Source: JASFEQ01 sp050122535 (GTDB taxonomy: Bacteria > Desulfobacterota > DSM-4660 > Desulfatiglandales > HGW-15). From it: 6,950 bases of DNA. The stretch is taken from NCBI GenBank assembly GCA_050122535.1, contig JASFIT010000253.1, positions 1-6,950 on the forward strand, written 5' to 3'. Positions 1-5,512 of the stretch are shown here, in pieces. Below the pieces are notes generated by a model, which was given only the letters and a program-made list of their open reading frames with translations, was not told where the DNA came from and made no database searches. Position 1 is the first letter of the stretch; each line of letters opens with the position of its first letter. Position numbers and translations under genes: made by a program.

Positions 1-486
1 GGCCATTCAGAGAGGAGGATGCATCTTCAGGAAACCGATGGGATGATTGGCATGAAGGCTAACGCTGCTGTGCAGTTGGGATTGATTCCCATCATCTGCA
101 TCGGGGAAACACTTGAAGAGAGGGAAGCTGATCAGACCTTTGAGGTGGTCAGAAAACAGTTGGACGGATCCCTTCAGACCTTCAGGAACGACAAAACCCT
201 ACCCTCTTCCACCATCCTGGCCTATGAACCCGTTTGGGCCATCGGCACAGGTCGTACCGCCACCCCTGACCAGGCCCAGGAGGTCCATCGTTTTGTTCGT
301 GAATGGATAGGCGAGACTTTCAGCAGAGAAACGGCCGACCTTATCAGGATCCTTTATGGGGGTAGTGTCAAACCGGACAATGTTAAGGATCTCATGTCAA
401 TGACGGACATAGACGGCGCTCTTGTGGGCGGGGCGAGTCTTAAAGCCGATTCTTTTATTTCCCTTATCAGATTCGGAGAACAGTAA
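1..486 (+). CDS. tpiA: Triose-phosphate isomerase, 3' part (5' end outside window)
   Basis: Cytoplasmic glycolytic and gluconeogenic enzyme that interconverts dihydroxyacetone phosphate and glyceraldehyde 3-phosphate. The frame is open from base 1 and ends at TAA 484-486, giving 161 visible codons; the family is about 250 residues, so roughly the first 93 are missing. The first codons read GHSERR, which carries the catalytic electrophile His (His95 in E. coli numbering). The signature AYEPVWAIGTG follows, with the catalytic base Glu at codon 76 (bases 226-228). The phosphate-binding loops YGGSV and GALVGGASLK are near the C-terminus. All catalytic elements that fall in the window are intact. 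The ATG at base 19 is internal and is not the start. secG follows 80 bp downstream in the same direction. Identification is near certain from these family motifs. Confidence 0.97.
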   Translation, partial: GHSERRMHLQETDGMIGMKANAAVQLGLIPIICIGETLEEREADQTFEVVRKQLDGSLQTFRNDKTLPSSTILAYEPVWAIGTGRTATPDQAQEVHRFVREWIGETFSRETADLIRILYGGSVKPDNVKDLMSMTDIDGALVGGASLKADSFISLIRFGEQ

Positions 487-492
487 TTTCTA

Positions 493-521
493 TTGCAAAA
501 TGGACTTTTTTTGGTAATACT
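493..521 (+). promoter_or_regulatory. Weak candidate promoter before secG
   Basis: TTGCAA (493-498), a 17-base spacer, then AATACT (516-521) lies in the tpiA-secG gap. The -35 matches the sigma70 consensus at 4 of 6 positions and the -10 at 3 of 6. An imperfect hairpin, CAAGAT (523-528) with ATCTTG (537-542), follows. secG could equally be transcribed from upstream of tpiA, so this is tentative. Confidence 0.2.
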
Positions 522-566
522 ACAAGATCTTAAACAATCTTGAAGTTAGAAACAAAGGAACAGTAA

Positions 567-890
567 ATGAAGCTTATTATCATCTTGGTGCATATCTCTG
601 TATGCGTCGCCCTTATATTGATTGTTCTACTTCAGAGAGGCAAAGGGTCGGATATGGGAGCTGCCTTTGGTGGCTCCAGTCAGGCCATATTTGGGAGCCG
701 AGGAGCCACCACCTTTTTGCATAAAATAACAGCGGCCATTGCCATCATTTTCATGTTGACTTCTTTAGGCCTTGCCTTCCTTTTTGGAAGGGGAGCGACC
801 ACGTCCATCATGAGAGGCGTTTCCCAGACGGAGGTACCAGCGGCCCAAGAGACACAGAGTTCGGCTCCCACTGGAGCCCAAGAAAAATAA
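567..890 (+). CDS. secG: Preprotein translocase subunit SecG
   Basis: Small inner-membrane subunit of the SecYEG channel that supports SecA-driven protein export. The product is 107 residues, normal for SecG (about 70-130). Two hydrophobic helices are visible, about residues 2-21 and 50-74. The conserved cytoplasmic stretch between them includes LLQRGKGSDMGAAFGG and then FGSRGATTFLHK, which is diagnostic for the family. The C-terminal tail (about residues 80-107) is polar and rich in Ala, Gln, Ser and Thr, as is common and poorly conserved in SecG. An AAAGGA ribosome binding site at 554-559 stands 7 bases before the ATG. tpiA lies 80 bp upstream and tRNA-Leu starts 17 bp after the stop. A secG-tRNA-Leu(GAG) pair is also known in E. 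coli (secG-leuU), so the arrangement is old. Confidence 0.96.
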   Translation: MKLIIILVHISVCVALILIVLLQRGKGSDMGAAFGGSSQAIFGSRGATTFLHKITAAIAIIFMLTSLGLAFLFGRGATTSIMRGVSQTEVPAAQETQSSAPTGAQEK

Positions 891-907
891 CAACGCATTT
901 GCCTTGT

Positions 908-995
908 GCCGAAGTGGTGGAATTTGGTAGACACGCTATCTTGAGGGGGTAGTGGGGGAAACCCCGTGCGGGTTCAAGTCCCGCCTTCGGCACCA
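908..995 (+). tRNA. tRNA-Leu (anticodon GAG), class II, CCA encoded
   Basis: An 88-nt class II tRNA. The acceptor stem GCCGAAG (908-914) pairs with CTTCGGC (985-991), followed by discriminator A992 and encoded CCA (993-995). The anticodon stem CTATC/GGTAG (936-940 with 948-952) holds loop TTGAGGG with anticodon GAG at 943-945, reading CUC and CUU leucine codons. The long variable arm (GGGG..CCCC, 954-965) and the T arm GCGGG/CCCGC with TTCAAGT (968-984) are intact. The gene lies 17 bp after secG and is probably in the same transcript. Its last 17 bases are part of the 19-bp repeat duplicated at 4643-4661, so it is the integration site of the downstream element, and integration left the tRNA whole. 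Confidence 0.97.
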
Positions 996-997
996 CG
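979..997 (+). repeat. Left attachment repeat (tRNA-Leu 3' end)
   Basis: TCCCGCCTTCGGCACCACG, identical over 19 bases to 4643-4661 in the same orientation. It spans the 3' side of the T stem, the acceptor strand and CCA of tRNA-Leu, plus two bases beyond. The 3' half of a tRNA gene is the classic attB of tyrosine integrases. No third copy is in the window. Confidence 0.85.
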
Positions 998-1496
998 ATG
1001 TGAATCTATCAACGGTCTCAGCGACTTACTGAATCGATCTTTCTTAATATGCGATTATATGCCGTTATTTTACGCCGCCTTGCGGCCTTCCGAAGGACTC
1101 TGCGCCCCTAAGCGGTTAATAAGTTTCTAAACTATCCAATCTCAACATTTCATGTCATACCTCACCTGATAAAAAAATAACCTTTTCATACCGCTTTGGG
1201 CAACAGCCTGGCAAGTCCTGGCCCCTTCACATCGCAATTAGGACAACCCGTACTTCATCCATAGGGTCATCAGACTAGCTTGTTTCCATCTAGAAAAGGC
1301 CCTTTTCCCTCTGAGCGATGTTTCCCACAGTTCTCCATTTACGGCGCACTCTCATGTATGCCCTGGTGGAAACCCTTGTGCGACCTAACTTGGCGGAAAA
1401 ATCTGTCCTTATCTTAATTGGAGTCTTACAACAGTTGGCAAATTGCTTTCGTTTTGATTAGGGACGCGCACTAGCTTCCGTGATGATCTGCCATCT
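996..1496. other. 501-bp stretch with no recognisable gene (island left end)
   Basis: Translating both strands shows only short, stop-interrupted stretches and none resembles an integrase, transposase or other family I know. There is a compact hairpin GCCGC-CTT-GCGGC at 1074-1086, followed at once by CCTTCCGAAGG (1086-1096); neither has a T-run after it on the + strand, so they do not look like an intrinsic terminator of the tRNA. A 47-codon frame at 1318-1461 (+) has no ribosome binding site. This is where an integrase gene would be expected in an intact element, so the stretch is probably its degraded or recombined remains, but the sequence does not prove that. Confidence 0.5.
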
Positions 1497-3920
1497 TCAA
1501 CGGACCGCTATTTTTTTGACAGCACAGGGGTACCCCTTCATTTGATAGGTACCAATAACGGGATCAAATATTTCGTCGTTATAAAGTAGATTAACGTTTC
1601 TTCCCTCAGAGGAGTATGGGTCATAACCAGGTAACCCAAGTTCTTGACACTCTTGCCACCAGCCATGCTGAGCATAAACAACATCCGTAGGTATAGCTTC
1701 AGTTAACCTGGCCTTCACCTGGATAGAACCGTTTTGCGTCTCGAGAGTAACCATTTCCCCATCCTTGATATCCAGTTCCTCCGCTTTGGCCTGGTTTATC
1801 TCAAGGTATGGCTCTGGCTCTAATTTCCTCAGTGAGGGCAGGCAACGACCCCAGCCATGGCAGTACTCGTACGGCTTCCAATTGGTCAAGGTTAAAGGAT
1901 ATCTGTTTTTCAACTCCTCGTCACTTAGAGTGCTCACTACCACCTCTTTATAAGTCGGTAGGGGCTCATAGCCATAGTCTTTATAAACTTGACTGTAGAT
2001 CTCAATTCTCTTACAGGGCGTGTTAAACCCCGATGGTATCCCAGTCTTGGGATTTTTCCTGGCATAAGCCTTTTCAGCCGTGGGGATATCGAGCGTCATG
2101 CCGCCCGGATGCCTTCTCAATTCTTCAACGGTAAGACCAAGCGGTTCTAGCTGGTAATTATATCCTGCCTCAATATCACCATTCCAGAACTTATCCCCTA
2201 GACCCAGTCTGCAGGCCAAATCAAACATAATCTGCACATCGGATCTAGATTCATGCTGTGGTGGAACAACCGGCTCTCGCAGTTGAATATGAGTGTTGCT
2301 TTTTGCCGTCAGCCCAAAAAAAGGTCTCACGTGCCAGGATTCCCAGTAACTGGCCGCCGGCAGTACAACATCAGCCAACTCCGCTGGAGGGGTCATAAAT
2401 AACTCCACCTGAAGAAAGAAATCTAGTTTGCTTACGGCGCGGTATCCTCTCAGGCTATCCGGATTTGCCGTGATGATATTGCCCCCAAATGCTACGAGAC
2501 CCTTTACCGGATATGGACGTTCATTCAAAATCGCTTCGTAGACGTCGTTGGCCCGTATCGCCCGGTATGGTTTCAGCCTCGTCTTCATTCCCCCGGGCCC
2601 AAGAGGTCTCTCTGGAGCGCCCAGCCGCTTACTTTCGACTTCCGAAGTTAGGAACTCAATGCCGTCCACTCGATTAAGCTTTGGCTTGGGGTATAGCCGG
2701 TTGCCACCGGTGGCATCGTAACACCCGGTTAAAGCATAGATGATACTGACAGCCCGGTTGGTCTGGGCAGTATTTGCCTGCTGCTCAATACCGTTCCATT
2801 CCCAGTAGCTGACCGGCCTCAACGTGCCAATCATCTGAGCTGCTCGCCATATATTATCCTTCGGTACCTTGGTTATCTGTTCTGCTCGCTCTGGGTTCCA
2901 CTCTGAAGCCATTTCCCCGAGCAGTTGGAATACGGTTTTGCATTCCACCTGCCTGCCATCGGCTAGCGTAATGACATATGTCCCGGTAAGAGCAGGCGAT
3001 ACGGAATCGCTGTTATACGCCATGGTGTTCGGATCAAAAAACCCGATCGACTGGTTTATCTCATCCCAAACCGCAAATGAGCCAGCGTCTCCGTCTGCTG
3101 CTAAATCACTCCCTTTGAGTACATTTCCATTATCACCTCGAACCAGAAACGGGCTATTCGTCCACTCGCGAACGAATTCCTTATCGTAGAACCCCTCCTT
3201 TATCATTACGTTAAGTATGCTTAGGGCCAATACCCCATCGGTACCCGGATGCACCTGTAACCACAAAGCAGCCTTTTCTGCTGTCTTTGTTCGTTTGGGG
3301 TCAATTACGATAAGCTTTGCCCCATTCTTGAGACCCTTGTTGATTATTCCAGCGAATGTTGGAACGGTGCTAAACGGGTTGAATCCCCATAAAAGAATAC
3401 AGGCCGATTTATCTGCTTCAGCATCTCCAATGCCTGAACCAAAGGTGTATCCTGAGTTTATGTCCCTGGCCCAATTACATATATGGGTAGTCGCCAAGGT
3501 ATTTGGACTACCAAATGCATGAGAAATTCTGATCATCCAGTCCCAGAAGTCCTTGGCTGGTGATCCTGAGGGAGCTGGTCGGTAAAAGGCAACAGCCTCA
3601 GCGCCATACTCTGCCTTTATCTTGTTGAGGTTTGTTGCCACCATATCCAGTGCTTCATCCCATGAGATTCGCTCCCATCCGGGGTCAGGTTCTCCTTTCG
3701 GTCTTGTTCGACGCATGGGGTATTTTAAACGCTCTTTGCTATACACCAATTCAGGCCCGGCATGTCCCTTTGGACAGAGGGGAGGGAAGGCATTAGGATG
3801 ATCCATATCAGGCAGTAGCTTGGTAAAAACGCCATCTTCTACCTGGGCAATAGTAGGACAAATCGCCCGGCACTGAGGACAGAATCCCTTGATTAACTTG
3901 ATATTTTTCTGAGTACTCAA
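1497..3920 (-). CDS. Molybdopterin (bis-MGD) [4Fe-4S] oxidoreductase, DMSO-reductase superfamily, substrate unknown
   Basis: Catalytic subunit type of the DMSO reductase superfamily, 807 residues and apparently complete. An N-terminal [4Fe-4S] domain (about 8-64) has Cys14, Cys17, Cys21 and Cys49, the last followed by the conserved Lys51 (CPKG). The molybdopterin domain follows (about 67-520; WERISWDEAL at 82-91, VIDPKRTK at 205-212, ADVVLPA at 516-522), then the C-terminal cofactor-binding domain (about 675-800). Cys148, in THICNW, sits where the Mo/W-ligating residue is expected. There is no twin-arginine or other signal peptide, so it should be cytoplasmic. The general layout and C-terminus recall acetylene hydratase-like enzymes, but the catalytic Asp that follows the second cluster Cys in acetylene hydratase is Arg18 here, which argues against that activity. 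The start is TTG (3918-3920), chosen because AAGGAGGT (3929-3936) lies exactly 8 bases before it. No electron-transfer or membrane subunit lies beside it. It is the only intact gene between the att repeats. Confidence 0.93.
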   Translation of the reverse strand: MSTQKNIKLIKGFCPQCRAICPTIAQVEDGVFTKLLPDMDHPNAFPPLCPKGHAGPELVYSKERLKYPMRRTRPKGEPDPGWERISWDEALDMVATNLNKIKAEYGAEAVAFYRPAPSGSPAKDFWDWMIRISHAFGSPNTLATTHICNWARDINSGYTFGSGIGDAEADKSACILLWGFNPFSTVPTFAGIINKGLKNGAKLIVIDPKRTKTAEKAALWLQVHPGTDGVLALSILNVMIKEGFYDKEFVREWTNSPFLVRGDNGNVLKGSDLAADGDAGSFAVWDEINQSIGFFDPNTMAYNSDSVSPALTGTYVITLADGRQVECKTVFQLLGEMASEWNPERAEQITKVPKDNIWRAAQMIGTLRPVSYWEWNGIEQQANTAQTNRAVSIIYALTGCYDATGGNRLYPKPKLNRVDGIEFLTSEVESKRLGAPERPLGPGGMKTRLKPYRAIRANDVYEAILNERPYPVKGLVAFGGNIITANPDSLRGYRAVSKLDFFLQVELFMTPPAELADVVLPAASYWESWHVRPFFGLTAKSNTHIQLREPVVPPQHESRSDVQIMFDLACRLGLGDKFWNGDIEAGYNYQLEPLGLTVEELRRHPGGMTLDIPTAEKAYARKNPKTGIPSGFNTPCKRIEIYSQVYKDYGYEPLPTYKEVVVSTLSDEELKNRYPLTLTNWKPYEYCHGWGRCLPSLRKLEPEPYLEINQAKAEELDIKDGEMVTLETQNGSIQVKARLTEAIPTDVVYAQHGWWQECQELGLPGYDPYSSEGRNVNLLYNDEIFDPVIGTYQMKGYPCAVKKIAVR

Positions 3921-3928
3921 TTCTCTCT

Positions 3929-3936
3929 ACCTCCTT
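3929..3936 (-). promoter_or_regulatory. Perfect Shine-Dalgarno deciding a TTG start
   Basis: On the minus strand this reads AAGGAGGT, fully complementary to the 16S rRNA tail, 8 bases before the TTG at 3920-3918. No ATG or GTG in that frame offers a better start, so it fixes the oxidoreductase start codon. Confidence 0.85.
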
Positions 3937-3940
3937 GTAA

Positions 3941-4527
3941 TACGATTCACGATTTAAGCATAAAGTAATTGTGCGTAAAACTGGTTTTAAAACAGATACG
4001 CCTCTTAATAGGGAAGATCTTTCTATTCATGAGATTTACTCATCATTAATAAATGATGAAAATCGCAATGATATGATTATTACGATATCATAAGTGCTGT
4101 GGATAGAAAACGATCTCCCATTTTACTGACAGAATGGAAAGAACACCTCATGTTTTTAGCTGAACGTCTTTCGCCTTTTGTGAAAAATCTGATCGTACTT
4201 AAAGGAGGTATGGGACAAAAACAGAGACGACAGATGGCAGAAAAGATAGATGGAATCCAAAAAAACGAGGAAAGATTAATCATCGCCACGGGGAGATATC
4301 TCGGTGAGGAATTTGATGATGCGCGTTTAGATACATTATTTCTAGCCCTGCCTGTTTCATGGCGCGGTGTCCTCGCCCAATATGCGGGGCGACTGCACCG
4401 TTTCTATGATATGAAAAAGGAAGTCCTTATTTATGATTACGCAGGCCTGGAGATCCCGATGCTGGCTAAAATGTATGAGAGGCGACGTGCTGTTTACAAG
4501 GCTATTGGTTATGAAATTGATGAATAG
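3941..4527 (+). pseudogene. 3' remnant of a large SF2 helicase (TOTE/conflict-system-like), 5'-truncated and frameshifted
   Basis: The C-terminal RecA-like domain of an SF2 helicase in two frames. The first frame (about 3941-4084) encodes HKVIVRKTGFKT and then NDENRNDMIIT before drifting to a stop at 4091. The second frame (from about 4084) continues with DIISAVDRKRSPILLTEW and runs to TAG 4525-4527. Joining them near 4082-4086 restores a continuous family-like sequence, so one base appears to be missing there. Motif V (IIATGRYLGEEFDDARLDTL) and motif VI (QYAGRLHR) are clear, and the C-terminus ends KAIGYEIDE. From memory, this C-terminal pattern is typical of large DEAD/DEAH proteins found in restriction-like and TOTE conflict systems, often with a primase domain. 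Only about 195 codons remain, with the ATPase half gone. The possible GTG start at 4099 has no proper ribosome binding site and would still lack motifs I-III. The family subtype is an inference. Confidence 0.8.
4040..4059. repeat. 8-bp perfect inverted repeat, 4-base loop
   Basis: TCATCATT (4040-4047) and AATGATGA (4052-4059) flank AATA. It lies inside the helicase remnant, 120 bp upstream of the oxidoreductase start on the other strand. It could be an operator or hairpin for that gene, but the bases also encode plausible helicase residues (SLINDEN), so chance is a fair explanation. Confidence 0.35.
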
Positions 4528-4531
4528 TTTG

Positions 4532-4551
4532 TGTGCGTTTTCTGTGCGTTT
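4532..4551 (+). repeat. Tandem TGTGCGTTT pair, 11-bp period (possible integrase arm sites)
   Basis: TGTGCGTTT occurs at 4532-4540 and again at 4543-4551, about one helical turn apart. It starts 5 bases after the helicase stop and lies 92 bp inside the right att repeat. Short direct repeats near attP are typical arm-type binding sites of tyrosine integrases. That role is inferred from position only. Confidence 0.4.
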
Positions 4552-4642
4552 GAGCGGCCCAATGATCTGAAATGCCTATTTTTGATCAATTATGGCTATA
4601 ATAATATCAATAAGTTACTGACATTATGTGCTTTCTTCTGAA

Positions 4643-4661
4643 TCCCGCCTTCGGCACCACG
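4643..4661 (+). repeat. Right attachment repeat (duplicate tRNA-Leu 3' end)
   Basis: Exact 19-base copy of 979-997, with no tRNA 5' half in front of it: the bases upstream (4621-4642) do not continue the T arm or variable arm. It therefore marks the far junction of the integrated element and not a second tRNA gene. Confidence 0.85.
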
Positions 4662-4662
4662 T

Positions 4663-4851
4663 CTAATCCTTCCAATCACCCCTTTTCCTTATTTGTTCAT
4701 CCTTTGGTGTTGTGATAAATCTCCCGCCGCATCTTTTGCAGATACGCAAAAAACCCTTTCCTTCTTCCATATCTCCGATGCGATAGAAAATGTTAAACCG
4801 TACTTCAAACCCGTTCCGCTTTCCGCAATGAGGGCAAAACTTTGTTGGCAT
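4663..4851 (-). CDS. Small zinc-ribbon protein, function unknown
   Basis: A 62-codon gene. The product has two CxxC knuckles, CPHCG at residues 6-10 and CKRCGG at 38-43, about 30 residues apart, which is the spacing of a complete zinc ribbon. The rest is basic and polar with no membrane segment, suggesting a cytoplasmic nucleic-acid or protein-binding role; I do not recognise a named family. The ATG (4849-4851) follows a G-rich sequence, GGGGGTGG, at a suitable distance as a modest ribosome binding site. A possible promoter is TTGTGG, 16 bases, TAAAAT (minus strand, 4901-4928). The TAG stop at 4663-4665 lies only one base past the right att repeat, so the gene abuts the island. It is divergent from the next gene. 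Confidence 0.7.
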   Translation of the reverse strand: MPTKFCPHCGKRNGFEVRFNIFYRIGDMEEGKGFLRICKRCGGRFITTPKDEQIRKRGDWKD

Positions 4852-4910
4852 CTATCCACCCCCTTTTTTGTTTCGGCATTCCTTCATCTGCTGAGTCAAT
4901 ATTTTATCGG

Positions 4911-4939
4911 TTGCTTCCTTTCCCACAAGATGGTATAGA
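4911..4939 (+). promoter_or_regulatory. Candidate promoter for the 50-codon zinc-ribbon gene
   Basis: TTGCTT (4911-4916), a 17-base spacer, then TATAGA (4934-4939), ending 31 bases before the ATG. The -35 matches sigma70 consensus at 3 of 6 and the -10 at 4 of 6. It is plausible by position but weak by score. Confidence 0.3.
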
Positions 4940-4970
4940 CAACGGGCCATAGCCTAAGGAGCACTCGTAC

Positions 4971-5123
4971 ATGAACGATAAAAAGAAATGGGATACCCAG
5001 CCATTGATTAGGTGTGAGAACGAGGCGTGTCGTGAATTGTGCACTGAATTCGAGTTGCAGCAAAGCAAGGGAAAGTGCCCTTATTGTGGGAAGCCGATCA
5101 AGACAAAAGAGGAATCTTCATAG
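4971..5123 (+). CDS. Very small zinc-ribbon protein (50 aa), function unknown
   Basis: A 50-codon gene, short enough to be missed by a 60-residue cutoff. An AAGGAG ribosome binding site (4956-4961) stands 9 bases before the ATG, which strongly supports translation. The product has Cys15, Cys20 and Cys24 in the first half and CPYCG (Cys36, Cys39) in the second, so it can form a metal-binding ribbon or knuckle pair with one spare cysteine. It begins NDKKKWD and ends with a charged tail (KTKEESS). I do not recognise a named family. It is transcribed away from the other zinc-ribbon gene across a 119-bp gap and converges with the GspE-N-like gene, whose stop is 51 bp beyond its own. Confidence 0.7.
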   Translation: MNDKKKWDTQPLIRCENEACRELCTEFELQQSKGKCPYCGKPIKTKEESS

Positions 5124-5174
5124 GGCTGGCCAACGAGAAATATTCTAAAAGGCTTGCCTGCTCTTTAATACCCT

Positions 5175-5393
5175 TCAGCCCTTTTTGGGCACGACCACAT
5201 CAAGAACTTCCTCAATTTGTGAATCAGACATATATCCTAGCTCAAACAATATCTGACCAATGGGTCTATGCTTCTTTTGCTCAATATCTTCGGTGACCTG
5301 GACTCTCATTGCTTCAAGGAGTTGTTCCAGTGTGATATAGCCTTGTTCCACCGCAATCGCTCCAAAACGCTTTTCATACTCCTCTATCGCCAT
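5175..5393 (-). CDS. Small GspE-N/MshEN-like protein (72 aa)
   Basis: A complete 72-codon gene. The pattern FGAIAVEQGYIT-LEQLLEAM, then RPIGQILFELGYMSDSQIEEVL, is the helix-turn-helix-like repeat of the N-terminal domain of GspE/PilB-type ATPases (T2SSE_N or MshEN), in which paired "G-I-L-x-E-x-G" segments bind partners or c-di-GMP. Here it stands alone, without the ATPase domain, so it cannot be a secretion motor; an adaptor or ligand-sensing role is only a guess. It has no signal peptide or membrane segment. The ATG (5391-5393) is preceded by AGGAGG (5399-5404) at a 5-base spacing. A good promoter lies at 5481-5509 on the same strand. The MFS gene is upstream in the same orientation, but the 148-bp gap with its own promoter suggests a separate transcript. 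Confidence 0.8.
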   Translation of the reverse strand: MAIEEYEKRFGAIAVEQGYITLEQLLEAMRVQVTEDIEQKKHRPIGQILFELGYMSDSQIEEVLDVVVPKKG

Positions 5394-5472
5394 CTTTCCC
5401 TCCTATTCCAAACTCCTACCTAAATCCACATCCTTTTCATCAAGCAGCGGGCTGGCCTGTCTGTCAATTGGC

Positions 5473-5499
5473 TTTCCAGAATCTTAGACAACCTGGAAA
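5473..5499. promoter_or_regulatory. Inverted repeat overlapping the promoter (possible operator)
   Basis: TTTCCAG (5473-5479) and CTGGAAA (5493-5499) form a perfect 7-bp inverted repeat with a 13-base centre. The -10 hexamer lies inside the centre and one arm lies in the spacer, the geometry of a repressor operator. No regulator gene is nearby to name a partner. Confidence 0.35.
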
Positions 5500-5509
5500 C
5501 TCAAGTCAA
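5481..5509 (-). promoter_or_regulatory. Sigma70-type promoter for the GspE-N-like gene
   Basis: On the minus strand, TTGACT (5509-5504), a 17-base spacer, then TAAGAT (5486-5481). The -35 matches 5 of 6 and the -10 matches 4 of 6 consensus positions with ideal spacing, about 90 bases before the ATG at 5393. A second TTGACA (5467-5462) with CTTGAT 17 bases on is a weaker alternative just downstream. Confidence 0.5.
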
Positions 5510-5512
5510 TAG

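Larger units (their letters stand above)
979..4661. mobile_element. tRNA-Leu-integrated island remnant without integrase
   Basis: About 3.66 kb lies between two perfect 19-bp direct copies of the tRNA-Leu 3' end. What is seen: an intact tRNA at the left, a bare tRNA 3'-end fragment at the right, and between them an unexplained 500-bp stretch, a minus-strand molybdopterin oxidoreductase and a truncated, frameshifted helicase 3' end. What is known: integrases of the P4/phage type insert into tRNA 3' ends and leave this duplication. What is inferred: this is a shrunken island that lost its integrase and most of its cargo, or a small non-autonomous element mobilised by an integrase elsewhere. Either way it should be immobile by itself. 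Confidence 0.75.

Noticed and set aside
1365..1390. GTGCGACC and GTGCGCC (minus) resembling group II intron 5' ends
   Set aside because: No domain V hairpin, maturase or other intron structure is present in the window.
1318..1461. A 47-codon + strand frame in the island's left spacer
   Set aside because: No ribosome binding site, no family resemblance and random-looking composition.
1497..3920. Calling the molybdoenzyme acetylene hydratase
   Set aside because: The Asp following the second cluster cysteine that is essential in acetylene hydratase is replaced by Arg18; only the general layout agrees.
4099..4527. The 142-codon GTG-started frame as an intact gene
   Set aside because: It lacks the ATPase half of the helicase, has no ribosome binding site at the GTG, and matching sequence continues upstream in another frame, so it is part of a pseudogene.
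4643..4661. A second tRNA-Leu gene at the right repeat
   Set aside because: Only the last 17 tRNA bases are present; no acceptor 5' strand, D arm or anticodon arm precedes them, so it is an att duplicate.
996..4661. CRISPR array or insertion-sequence ends
   Set aside because: No regularly spaced repeats and no transposase or terminal inverted repeat pair could be seen; only the 19-bp att direct repeat bounds the region.
5178..5190. GCCC-TTTTT-GGGC as a terminator between the convergent small genes
   Set aside because: The stem is only 4 bp, it lies inside the coding end of the 72-codon gene, and no T-run follows it on either strand.
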